64,000 nt of DNA from Aotearoamyces nothofagi (Eukaryota > Ascomycota > Leotiomycetes > Leotiales > Tympanidaceae). How positions within the stretch are numbered: position 1 is the first letter of the stretch; each line of letters starts with the position of its first letter. The notes below the pieces were generated by a model. The model was not told the origin of the DNA and did no database searches. It saw nothing but the letters and a program-made list of their open reading frames with translations. The stretch lies in the NCBI GenBank assembly GCA_015345905.1, contig JADDTR010000007.1, positions 248,001-312,000 of the forward strand, in the 5' to 3' direction. The translations under genes and the position numbers were made by a program. Below, one piece after another: positions 1 to 10,573 of the stretch.

Positions 1-2641
1 CACGTCTAGCGAAGATATACCGCGAAATCGCTATCCTCCGCGAGATTTCTCATCCGAACATTGTTCGTTTGCATGAGATGGTGGAGACAGACAGACATAT
101 TGGTATTATTCTCGAGTATGCTTCAGGTGGAGAACTATTTGATTACATTCTCAATCATCGATACTTAAAGGACAATGCTGCAAGGCGCCTGTTCGCTCAG
201 TTGGTATCCGGAGTGGGTTATTTACATAAGAAGGGCATAGTTCACCGAGACCTCAAGCTCGAAAACCTGCTCCTGGACCGCAATCGAAACATCATAATTA
301 CCGATTTTGGCTTCGCAAATACTTTCAATCCTTCAGACGAGTTAGGAGAGGAAGTGGAGTATGGCCTATCGAGTCGAGAGTACGTGAAAAGAAAGGAACT
401 AGATAAAGTGTTACCTGGAGGCTTCAGGAGAGGCGATCTTATGCAGACCAGCTGCGGGAGTCCATGCTATGCAGCTCCTGAACTTGTCGTCAGCGATTCT
501 CTATATACTGGACGAAAGGTGGACGTTTGGAGCTGTGGGGTTATCCTGGTGAGTCAATGTAGGGTACGCCTCAAGATCAAAAAGCTAACTCGATAATTTC
601 CCAGTACGCTATGCTCGCGGGTTATCTTCCCTTCGACGATGATCCAGCCAACCCAGAAGGCGACAATATCAACCTTCTGTACAAATACATCGTATCGACT
701 CCCTTGACATTTCCAGAATATGTCACTCCGCACGCCCGAGACCTTCTTCGTCGTATATTAGTACCAGATCCACGAAAGCGAGCTGACCTCTTCGAAGTCG
801 CTAGGCACAGCTGGCTCAGCGAGTACGCACATGTCGTTGGCTTTATTACTAGTAGCACCACAACCACAGGCGACATCGCCAATACCACGGTTGGTGCTGA
901 GGATCATACGGAGCCCCTACTTGCACGCAGCGCGTCCGTTCGGGAACCCACCAAGGTATCGAAGGCAGAGAAGACTGCCGTTGGAGATCTAGCTCGAAAG
1001 CATGGTAATGTTGACCAAGATTCCAATGAGCCTAACCCCAAGACGTCAAAGGACAACAAACGGCGCACCGTGCAACTTGAATATGTCGCTCCTCGATCAC
1101 AAACTGCACGGGGAGAGGATGCTCTAGCTAGTTCTGCTGCCCCATCTGGCTCTCGCACGCGCGCGAGGTCAGGTAGTCAAGGGCCTGTAGAAGTTCCTTT
1201 ATCTAGCCAACCAGTAAGCAGGAGAGTTATCTCCACTGACAAGCCTCTGCCTCAAGATCCACCGGTCTCACGAGATGGCCAATACCAGAGCTCCAGCCAG
1301 TCAAGGAGACCGTCAAGCTCCCAGCGACAGCAGGGCATGCCCCCTCCTGCACGTCCTGGACGAGAAGTCCCTCGCTCGATATCAGACAACGCATTCATGA
1401 CCCCACTCATGGGAACATCAATTGCAAGGCCCAACACAGGCGGCTCCATGACTTCAACTGCCAGCCTAGGAGGATCGATGGGGTTGCCGAAGCGCGCTTC
1501 TTATGGTCAGCCTGTTGCACCAACTGTAGCGGGTACCAACGCCCATGGTCGCATGTCTCAACCCAAGAACGACAAGAATTATGTTATTTCGAGTCCGATG
1601 CTCCAGGATGAACATGACTCTGATTATGGTCGTCCAAGCACCACCCAAGTCCCCTCAAAATTTGCCCAACTTTCAGGCTTTGATAACGGACAAGGCGTTC
1701 CTGAGCGAAATACTCATAAAAGGTCAAACACAGTTAGCAGTATTGGAGAGAAGATATTTGGGCGCCATGCTTCTATTTTCAGCGGCCGGTCCAATCAAGA
1801 TAGAAACCAGGAGAAGCCGAAGAAGTCCTACCCGCCTGTTAGCATGTCTGGCGCAAATCTTGGATCTGATAACCCTAGACAGTCAATAGACTCCTCCCGT
1901 CGGTCAATTTCTTTCGGATTTGGTCGGAAGAGAAGTGGAAGTATCGCTGGCTCTTCCCAAGAGAAGCCGGCGAGACGATTCTCACTCCTCCCTACATCGT
2001 TTTCGCTAAGGTCAATCGGTATTGGTAAGGAATATGGAACCTCTAGTGTGCCTCCTGATGATCGATACTACGGCGATCGTCCCGACCCCAATGAAGACCA
2101 TTCCGAGTTTTCAGACAATAGGGGCCAGAGTAAATTTGGTACAGGTGCAAGCAATGAGCAAATTGCTTCAAATGGTACTTACGACCAAAACCTCGACAGC
2201 CCTAGACAGCAAGAGCGTCGAGTAGCGCCAACTACGACTCCTCCTCAGCACCACCGCTATGCATCACAGCCTCAGGCTTACCAACCTACACAAAACAGTG
2301 ACAACCCGTATGCTGCTCAGACTTACAGGCGTCAAGAAAGTGAACCTACTCAGTCAGAGTCTTCCCTTAACTACGCGAACAAGCCTCAAAGCCAGCCACA
2401 GAATAGCGGACGATATCAAGGAGGCTACAACGACTCTGAAGGCGATGATCGAAGACAGGCGGTAGGCAGAAATGGGAGAGGTGTTCTTCAGAAGAATAAC
2501 CGCAAGTTCACAGATGCATACGAACAAGAGCAAGATCCAGCTTACAGTGGTCATCACAATACTGCGGGCAGCAGTGGCGCCGCTCGGAAAGTGATGGATT
2601 TCTTCCGACGAAGAGGCAAGGCTAGAGAAGAAGGTCGATGA
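1..2641 (+). CDS. kin4: Kin4-type Ser/Thr protein kinase, 5' end cut by window edge
   Basis: Coding sequence is open from nt 3 and runs to TGA at 2639-2641, with one 56-nt intron at 549-604 (GTGAGT...CAG); about 860 residues are visible. The ATP-binding lobe start lies outside the window. Visible kinase motifs are the alpha-C helix region ([15 protein letters not shown]), [10 protein letters not shown] at about residue 81, DFGFAN at about residue 100, [13 protein letters not shown] at about residue 150, and [10 protein letters not shown] followed by [10 protein letters not shown] across the intron. The long insert between DFG and [10 protein letters not shown] and the 'GFAN' variant are typical of the Kin4/Frk1 clade, which in yeast holds mitotic exit when the spindle is misplaced. 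After about residue 275 comes a Ser/Pro/Gln-rich, probably disordered tail of some 580 residues that ends in the basic segment [17 protein letters not shown]. The kinase assignment is secure. The Kin4 subfamily is inferred from motifs, and the function in this fungus is not shown. Confidence 0.85.
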
Positions 2642-3712
2642 GGTGCATACGAGTATCTGTTTTTGTTTATCCATTCCGCACGGCGTATGTGTATGCTAGT
2701 TGCTTACCGTCGGCGTAAATGGAGTTGGAGTCATAGCGAGCGAGTTGAAAGCACCCATCCTCCAAAACTCTTTGTAATAGCTCATACTACCTCTAGCAGC
2801 GTTTGTGTTTCGGGTCATCTTATTCGAGATAGTAATTTTTTTTTTCCTTTCGGTTTTTACGGGTGATTGCAGAGCATTTGAGAGAGTGAGAGAGTACAGG
2901 GACTAGAGTATTTAGCATTGATTGGTTTGGCTTAGAAGACGAGCTTTGGCCTCTTTCTTGGGTCCAAGTTCCTTTGGCTTGTGTTGTCTGTGCAATTGCT
3001 CGCGGGCGGTCCTAGTGGAGGGGACGGGAGGGGAGCGAGTGGATTGGCTTTGATAGAATAGTCCACTGTAGGAAACAAATTGAAGCCGTCCGTTCAGCCA
3101 GGCGTGTCCGTCCATGAAATGAGATGAAACTCGGCACTATGCCGTGGTTACGAACGACGATGATTGAATGATGGACTTCTCTATGAGCATTCGGATAGGA
3201 AGCAGTGGTTGGGGAAATGAATGGGTGCTTGGGCAGGCTGCAGGCAGGTCTGCATCATTTTCAGGGTCGGGCTACTTTAAAGTAGTATATGCTTTATCTT
3301 TACTGAATAGTTATGCGTATTAAATTACTGATTGCCCTTTATTTTAAATTGCAACTTGCCAACTACGGTAATATACTAATAGCAAATAGCAAATATCAAA
3401 TATCATCCAGATTATAAATATAATATATTATAGACATTAACACGCAGAGTGCTGTCAGTAAGTAATAAGAAGTAAATAATAATTTATAAAAAGAGTATTC
3501 TGTCTTGAACTTTCTTATTTATCGGACCGTACCTTTTTTTTATTATATTCCCATTCTCATCACAGACATAATCGATCTAGCCTCCGCAACTGCCAACCGA
3601 TGGGCCGGTCGCTAGATATGGAGGCCAGAACTGCTTGCAGAGGGAAACGCACGGCTTCCATGGGTTGAGAACTTCATGACACCCCGTAAATGCAAATGAC
3701 GTAGGTAGTTGA

Positions 3713-3743
3713 GCCAGGCCGCCAGGCCGCCAGGCCGCCAGGC
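3713..3743. repeat. 8-bp tandem repeat, about 4 copies
   Basis: The unit GCCAGGCC is repeated in tandem about four times, the last copy imperfect. It is a GC-rich minisatellite in non-coding DNA with no sign of function. Confidence 0.85.
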
Positions 3744-4127
3744 AGGACATAGAAGTGGCGGTGCACGACTCAGCCACAACGCCGTCCGACACCTCTATCT
3801 TGTATCGGACGAGGGTGGAGACGGCAAGATACATAGACAGATATGCAATACGCACTGCTGGCTTAATCAAAACTGGGCATTCTTACTCGTCCCATTCACC
3901 TTCTACGTGGCATTTGGACCGGCGGCGCGATAATGAGACAAGTGCAGAGGCCGTCAGAATGACGACTTGTCAAGAGTAAATGATAATGCGCTGGGGCTGA
4001 CTGGATGCGGAAGATCGCTGGCATTCTGGGTGATGGATGGCCTTCAGGGGTGCGGATGGTCGGTGGTGGACAGGCTGTAGGCGGATTGGAGTCACGTCTT
4101 TTGCAGAATTGATGATTGGGATGGGAT

Positions 4128-4180
4128 GTGATGGGATGTGTGATGTGATGTGATGTGATGTGATGTGATGTGATGTGATG
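4128..4180. repeat. Pentanucleotide microsatellite (TGATG)n
   Basis: Eight perfect TGATG units occupy 4141-4180. Degenerate units (GATGGGATGT) extend the array leftwards to about 4118. This is a likely length-polymorphic microsatellite in the gap between the kinase and VCX1 genes. Confidence 0.9.
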
Positions 4181-4430
4181 CCAGGCCTGGCCAAGGACGC
4201 AGACATACTTGGCGTAAGCAAGCCAGATTCGCAGGTGGGATGGGATATATATAATATATCGTGCCGTCATACGAGTACAGGTCGCAGCTGCAGCTCCTTA
4301 CTGCAATGCTCGCTGGGCTTGTTTTCGACGTGCCGTCGCGTCGCCAAGACCCCTAAACGGGAGCAGCAAATTACGCGTTGCGCCGTAGCAGGAATCAAAG
4401 AGCTGTGCTTTTGATCTCGCCGGCTTCTGC

Positions 4431-4456
4431 ATCTATCATCTATCATCTATCATCTA
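4431..4456. repeat. 7-bp tandem repeat (ATCTATC)n
   Basis: Nearly four tandem copies of ATCTATC are visible, ending in CTACC. This is a simple repeat in non-coding sequence. Confidence 0.8.
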
Positions 4457-4810
4457 CCTACTCTACACCTCAAAGCTTCCCTACACGCCGGCTGCTCCCT
4501 CCACGAGAAGAGAGAGACCGACCCGGCCCTCACCTACCACCGGCGCCCTACACCCACACTCTCCGCCTCTGCAGCTGCATTGCATTGCCTCTGCAGCTCC
4601 TCGTACAGCGCCCCCCAGACTCGGATCTGATCTGCATCTCCAAATGCGTAAGCCATGCCCCGTTCCCGTCCCAAGCACCACACCTTCCTTGCCTTACGCC
4701 GTATTGGCATGGCGATTCATCGATTGATTGCTCCGCTCCAAGCCTTCTCGGCATGGAGGTCTGAGGCAGCGCAGTGTATTGTGTGTGCGCAGCTGTATCG
4801 CACGGCGTAT

Positions 4811-4838
4811 AGCATAGCATAGCATAGCATAGCATAGC
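4811..4838. repeat. Pentanucleotide microsatellite (AGCAT)n
   Basis: Five perfect AGCAT units plus a partial sixth. The array lies in the non-coding region about 500 bp upstream of the VCX1-like start codon. Confidence 0.85.
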
Positions 4839-5084
4839 GTAACAAGTCAACAACACCGCTTTTGTCAGCACCGCCAGTGCAAGGCGGCTACGCAGCGGAA
4901 GATCCGACCGATTGGATCGCTACCGCGGCTCGCTACCTTGCCCACCGCACAGAGGACAGCAACAGCCTAGCCTGCAGACGGCCTGGGCACCTGAGGCACT
5001 CGCTGTGGCTCAGGATCTCCAGTACGTAACGAGTCGCTCGCAGGGCCCCATGCCGTCCTGTGCTAGCTGGATGCGCACTGCTCC

Positions 5085-5130
5085 CACTGGCTGCACCCAC
5101 TGGCTGCACCCTCTGACTGCACCCGCTGCA
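5085..5130. repeat. Imperfect 12-bp tandem repeat
   Basis: About three and a half imperfect copies of a unit close to ACTGGCTGCACC lie 200-250 bp upstream of the VCX1-like start codon. They may fall in promoter or leader sequence; no function can be read from them. Confidence 0.65.
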
Positions 5131-5330
5131 TCGGCCATCAAGCAATCGCCGCTCCGCTGGACAGTATAAGTTCTATGACCTACCCCCCCCGTCCTTCCTC
5201 CAAACCATCCGTCTTATTCTTAGACAGCCACGTCTTTTGACGAGCACCTCCAGCCCTCCTGCACACGATCTTCCTTGCCTCATTTATTCATCCAACCCTC
5301 CTGTCCCTCCAGCTGGCTTCTTCTACATCG

Positions 5331-8191
5331 ATGAAGCCAACTTCATCTGACTCCTCTTATCTAGATCGCATTCGCTCGTGGGCTCGAACCAAAGCGCATG
5401 GCCCCTCTCCGCTCGCCACAAACTCGAGTGGACCTTCTATTCTCCCCTTAAGCAACACGACCACCACATCGACACGCCGGAACAGTGTCTGCAAAGGCAG
5501 CGATGATATCAGCCAGCTACCTCCCTTCCCCTCTACAGATGCCAACGGCCTCGCCCGCCAGTCGTCACACCCCACAGCTAACAATGTTGCCGACAATATA
5601 TCCTCCGACGGCCCGCCGCCAGCTCCACCTCCGCAAGTTGATGGGGAGGGGGCTGTCATAACCACAGAGAAACCCAAGAAACATGTTGCTATACGCTTCT
5701 ACCACACCGCAAGAAGTATCATTTTCTCAAGTTACATCAATATACTCCTGGTATTTGTACCAGTTGGCATTGTTGTCCATGTTGTGCACCTTAATCCAAC
5801 AATTGTATTTGTTATAAACGCCATTGCTATTATACCCCTTGCTGGTCTACTCAGCCATGCTACAGAAAGCGTGGCAAAGAGAATGGGCGACACTATTGGA
5901 GCACTTATGAATGTTACATTTGGTAACGCCGTGGAATTAATTATATTGTAAGCTGTGGCAGTCAGGACCGCCTGTTATGATGGCTAACACTTCTGTTCAG
6001 CATGTATGTTGACCTCTGTGGAGATCAAGACAAGAAAGAGCGAGAAGCCCTCTTAAAGGCATTATCATATCAATCGCGTCCCATATCATCTTGCACTTCC
6101 ATTAAATCCCTATGCATGCCGTTCGTGAACTCAACTACATATTACACTTGCTCACTAATTTATTTCTTGCCCTGTTTAGCATTGCTCTCTCAAAGGTAGT
6201 CTCGTATTCTAACATCGTCTGCAAAATCACTAACACATATTTCAGAATGAAATTCGTATCGTTCAAGCGTCCCTGCTCGGATCGATTCTTGCCAACCTTC
6301 TTTTGATCTTGGGCATGTGCTTCCTCGTCGGTGGTCTTCGTTTCCGTGAGCAGGTAAGATGTATTGGCTTGCAGTCTAGCACCCTTCTGCTAACTATTTG
6401 ACTTAGATTTATAATAGCACTGTGACCCAGATGAGCGCGTGCCTGCTCAGCTTGAGTGTCATGAGTTTATTGTTACCTGTATGTGGATACCATGACCGTA
6501 AAGTTCAAATTGCTAATAAAAATTAGACGGCATTCCACGCAGCATTCAGTGATGCAGCCAAGGATAATGCTGAAGTAGCAGTATTGAAAGTCAGCCGTGG
6601 AACCAGTGTTGTAAGTATCTTCCATGTCATAGAAATTCATTTGCTGAGACAACCCAGATTCTGCTCATAGTTTATGGCATGTATCTGCTTTTCCAGCTTA
6701 AGTCTCATGCGTACATGTACGAGAGCACACCACAACATATCATTGATGAGGAATCCGCTCCCGGTCCTGTTGCAGCCTGGATGGACTCGTCTAGTTCTGA
6801 GGATGATAGTTCATCTTCGTCGGATTCTGATACGTCACATGATTCAAACACAACTGCAGCACGTATCAAGAGGGTAATGAGACGTGGCCACAAGAAGCGT
6901 CGCAAGTCAAGTACAGGATCCAAGGATACTTCTGAGATCATCCCCCCTCCAACTAGGACGCCGTCTTATGGAACTGAGGAGCATTCGCCTATCCATCCCG
7001 AAGATGGACCCTCTATGGCGCCATCAAGTACATTCGGCCGTAGGCTTAGTGTTGTAGACGATAATCATGCCGATGACGAAGCACTACCTACTCGCAGGAG
7101 TCGAAAAAATAGCATTATCGAGCAGCATGAACGAAAGTCCAGGAAGGAACGTAAGCAGGAAAAAAAGAAAAAGCGCCACGATAGGAAAAACGCTACCTCG
7201 GGTCTTACGCAAGAGAGTGTGCTAGAAGGTGCATTGAATGAAAAGTTGACTGTTGGATACAATGAGCCCCGCCGGGTCGATTTCGCTGTTATCGAGAATG
7301 TCGAGAGCCAGACGGTTGATCAGATGCCAAGAAGACCTTTTACCTTGCGTGGTATGAGCCTTCGGCCGGCCATACCCACTGTCTTCGCACAACCTTCTCC
7401 TACTGGATCACCGCGTCTTCAGGGTGCTGCGGTATCTGGTGCTGCTGGTCCTATACCTCATGTCCGATATGGCATCCGCCGGACCAACTCTCTGCCAGAT
7501 CGACTTAATCTGACGACGTCGGCCCAACCTGGTCTTTTACCTCTAACTACCCGGCCTTCTAACCTTCCCGCTGTTACTAATGGCGAGGATAACGATGAAG
7601 AGGAGAACATATCACGCACAACAGCTCTCATGCTTCTGCTCATCTCTACCGGACTTGTCGCACTCTGCGCCGAATTCATGGTTAGCAGCATTGATTCCGT
7701 AACCAGTAATACTGCCCTGGGTGAGACATTCGTTGGTCTGATCATCTTGCCCATTGTCGGTAATGCCGCAGAGCATTTAACTGCTGTGACCGTCGCCTCA
7801 AAAAACAAAATGGATTTGGCCATTGGGGTCGCTGTTGGTAGCAGCATCCAAATTGGTATTTGTGCTCCACATCTTATTAATTGTGATAGACTAACAAAGT
7901 GTAGCACTCTTCGTCACACCATTCGTGGTACTCCTCGGCTGGTGTATGGGAAAGGAAATGACGCTTTACTTTACCCTATTCGAAACCGTATCTCTCTTCG
8001 TCTCAGCCTTCATCGTTAACTTCCTAGTCCTAGATGGGCGAAGTAATTACCTTGAAGGTGCCCTACTTTGTGCGGCTTATGTCATAATCGCCGTTGCTGC
8101 ATTCTTCTACCCGAAGGATGCAGAACAGAGTGTGCTTGGTGGAAACTCCGATGCAAGTAGTAAGATGATAAGGAGTATCATCGGCTTTTAA
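5331..8191 (+). CDS. vcx1: Vacuolar Ca2+/H+ exchanger (CaCA/CAX family)
   Basis: Seven exons: 5331-5947, 6180-6195, 6246-6353, 6407-6478, 6527-6610, 6658-7855 and 7905-8191, giving 793 residues. The product should move Ca2+ into the vacuole in exchange for protons. Both signature repeats are visible: GNAVELII at the end of exon 1 and GNAAEHLTAV near residue 650. Between them are the expected segments (NEIRIVQASLLGSILANLL and ILLIVYGMYLLFQL), and the C-terminal half continues through VAVGSSIQIALFVTP. A long cytosolic loop between the two halves carries an acidic Ser/Asp tract (about residues 335-355) followed by Lys/Arg-rich patches and is longer than in yeast Vcx1. Start is the first in-frame ATG after a pyrimidine-rich leader. 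Exon 2 is only 16 nt, but it is needed to restore the family sequence (FIALSK) and the frame. Family call is firm; vacuolar location is inferred from homologues. Confidence 0.92.
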
Positions 8192-8539
8192 CCTACCATG
8201 AGCAACATATTTTATACATGGTGGTTCTCAGAGAATTTGTCTTTTGGAAGGGCGGGCAATTTTGTGACAAATGAAAGTCCAAGCAGTCAACGGCCTTATT
8301 TAGCTTCCTCAATGGATAAATATTTCATTGTTAGTCTAGTCTGTCGCTATAGCGAAGTTGGGATGAAATACAAATGCGCTGCTTTAACATAGTGTGTCTA
8401 ATTGGGAAATGCAATGTAGGCTATGTAAAGATTGTTTGTTGAACCCCTGTTACATGATTACTGGACTATGCAGGGCCTATGCGTATATACGACTTATCTT
8501 ACTATATCAACTAATGCCTCTTAAATGAGAGGTGTAAGC
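8192..8539. other. 3' flank of VCX1-like gene
   Basis: Non-coding sequence of ordinary composition that becomes AT-rich to the right. It probably contains the VCX1 3' UTR and terminator. No gene is seen. Confidence 0.5.
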
Positions 8540-10540
8540 AGGGTTATAATACACTCTATATATATTCTGTATAGTAGTTGTATAGTACTGAAATAATTGT
8601 TTAGAAGAGAAATAGTTGTATAGAAGAGAAACTAATCTTTCAATATAGATATCTCAAGATATATATAAAAGCCTATCAAAAGGTAAAGTATTATTATATA
8701 ATAGCTATAGCAATTTCAGATATTTATATATATACTATATTAGAATAGATAATATATTTTATAAGTAAACTGTCTATATAAACAGACTGTCTAAAAATTA
8801 TATAAATAGTACTCTTAGACTATATATTAAAATACTATTATCAACTGAATTAATAGCTTTCTTTTAAAAGAGTAGAACAGTTCTTACTATCTAAGTAATT
8901 AAATAAGACTATAATTAAAGTATTTAGAATATAGCTAGCTTGTATAATATTCTATAGAAAATATTATATAATTAACTTTATAGAATATCTTTATAATATA
9001 ATAGTTTATTCAACTTATAAAAACCAACTCTATATAAAGAGACAGCTATTGTTTAATATATATTTAATCTAGATCTATATAGATTTCTACTCTAGTCTCA
9101 AGCTATAAAGAAATAGTTAATCTTCTATTTACTAAATATAATATATTATCAATTGGCTAAAACTAGACCTCCAACTTTATTAAATATTATATAAAGTTTA
9201 AGACCAAGTTTAATCAAAATTAGAATTATAAAAGAATTCAATATAAAGATCTAGAGATTATTAGAGAGTAGTTTTAGTTTATATAGAATACTATTGCTAA
9301 GTATAGAATTCTAAAATAAGATATCTTCAACTTTAATAAAACTAGATTTGTTATAAAAGTAGTTATTACTATTAAAGTAGTAATTAGTTTAGAAAGAAAG
9401 AATTGTCTAAAAACTATATAGTTTGAAAATAGAGAATAGATCTCTATTATCTAGAGAATCAATTTATATAAATAGACAATTCTACTCTTTATTATCTTCA
9501 AAATATATATCTATCTTTTAGTCCAATATAAAGATTCTAGTCTTCTATATAACTAAATAATTACTTTAAATAAGAAATTGAGAATAAATAGACAATAAAT
9601 AAGATTAGACTTGAATAGATTTAATACTTTAATTACTTTATAAAGAATTGTATAATAGAAAGATATTATCTTCTAATTCTAGATAGATATAAGAGCTATC
9701 TTTTAGTCTAGTTCTAACTTTTAAAAGTTCTATAAGTAGAAAGAGATTATTACTCTCTATATACTACTATATTTATTTTATATTCTTTAGCTATTTAATA
9801 TTAGATATTTTAGTCTTTTTAAAAAGTTATATAAAAAGTATATTGAAAGCTTTATATAGCTTAGAATCAATTATATTATAAAGCTTGAATTCTTTCTAGC
9901 TTTCTAGAATACTTTTAAATCTACTTTTACTAAATAGAATATCAAGAGTAGATTTTAAGCTATAGATCTAATACTATATAATCTAGAGAATATCTTTGTT
10001 TACCTTGATCTTAAACTAAGAACTTTGATATCTAATTTAATAGAAGATCTAAATTAGACATCTAAAATATTTTAGAATCTAAAGGAACTAGATTTCTAAT
10101 CTACTTATTTCAAAAATTGGATTATACAATATTAAAATAGTTCTCTAAGCTCAATTAATAATACTTTTGATCAACCAGTTAAAAGAGTTTAACTTATAGT
10201 ATATTTAGCTATACTTCTAAAAGTAGAGATCAAGGCTTTATAAGAGACAAACTAGAATAAGAAATAGAAGGAATAGAAGTAGAAGCAATATATTGTCTAG
10301 AGAGATAGTTTAAGTATTTATACAAGAGAGAGAATTCTATAAGATACTGCTATTGAGACTGAAATCTACTAGAAGGATATAAGAACTACTGTAAAGCAAA
10401 GGTACTGTAGATTGTATAATAATTCTGGATATAATACTTGTATATATAAGGTATCAAGAATCTATTGATAGCTTAGAGTAGTTATTATTCCTAGAGTTGA
10501 AGCTTATATTCCTTGGAGAGTTGCTACTCCTACAATTTTT
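8540..10540 (+). mobile_element. RIP-mutated pogo/Fot1-type (Tc1/mariner) DNA transposon relic
   Basis: About 2 kb of extreme AT-rich sequence in which CpG is nearly absent by eye and TpA dominates, as expected after repeat-induced point mutation. Read on the plus strand it keeps the outline of a pogo/Fot1 transposase in order. From about 9115 come a DNA-binding-domain-like part and the stretch before the catalytic core. At about 9320-9360 FNKTRF stands where active relatives have FDETGF. At about 9671-9705 ILDRYKSYLL matches the ILDGHxSH block. Then come LYKKYIESF, INYIIKLEFFLAF and LDLKLRT. At about 10385-10460 lies a C-terminal zinc-knuckle-like piece (RYCRLYNNSGYNTC). Stops occur throughout and the first catalytic Asp is Asn, so the copy is dead. 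The substitutions fit C-to-T changes on both strands. End points are approximate and no left terminal repeat could be matched. Confidence 0.8.
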
Positions 10541-10573
10541 GGGCGGTCCGCTTGTATGGGCGGCTCGCTTGTG
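10541..10573. repeat. GC-rich imperfect direct repeat at right edge of transposon
   Basis: GGGCGGTCCGCTTGTA is followed, one base later, by GGGCGGCTCGCTTGTG. The pair sits exactly where composition jumps from very AT-rich to normal. It may be the right terminal or subterminal repeat of the pogo-like element that escaped mutation. A matching inverted copy on the left was not found, so this role is inference. Confidence 0.5.

Larger units (their letters stand above)
2642..5330. other. Long intergenic region with tandem repeats
   Basis: No convincing gene was found on either strand; open frames here are short, overlap each other and match no family I know. About 3270-3560 is a short AT-rich stretch. 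Between 3.7 and 5.1 kb lie five unrelated tandem repeats, listed separately. The last 150 bp before 5331 are pyrimidine-rich (including a C7 run near 5185), as is common in leaders upstream of fungal start codons, and probably hold the 5' UTR of the VCX1-like gene. Confidence 0.6.

Noticed and set aside
6002-6199. Extra coding exon in VCX1 after the CAG at 6000
   Set aside because: It would insert more than 50 unrelated residues inside the first transport motif; the single 232-nt intron plus 16-nt exon restores the family sequence.
8520-8660. Left terminal inverted repeat of the pogo-like element
   Set aside because: I looked for a copy, plain or RIP-altered, of the reverse complement of the right-edge GC-rich motif and found no convincing match, so no left end is claimed.
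8540-10540. Reading the AT-rich block as an LTR-element relic because of the zinc-knuckle-like end
   Set aside because: The order of blocks (FDETGF-like, ILDGHxSH-like, LDVKLRT-like, then knuckle) is that of fungal pogo/Fot1 transposases, and no long terminal repeats were seen.
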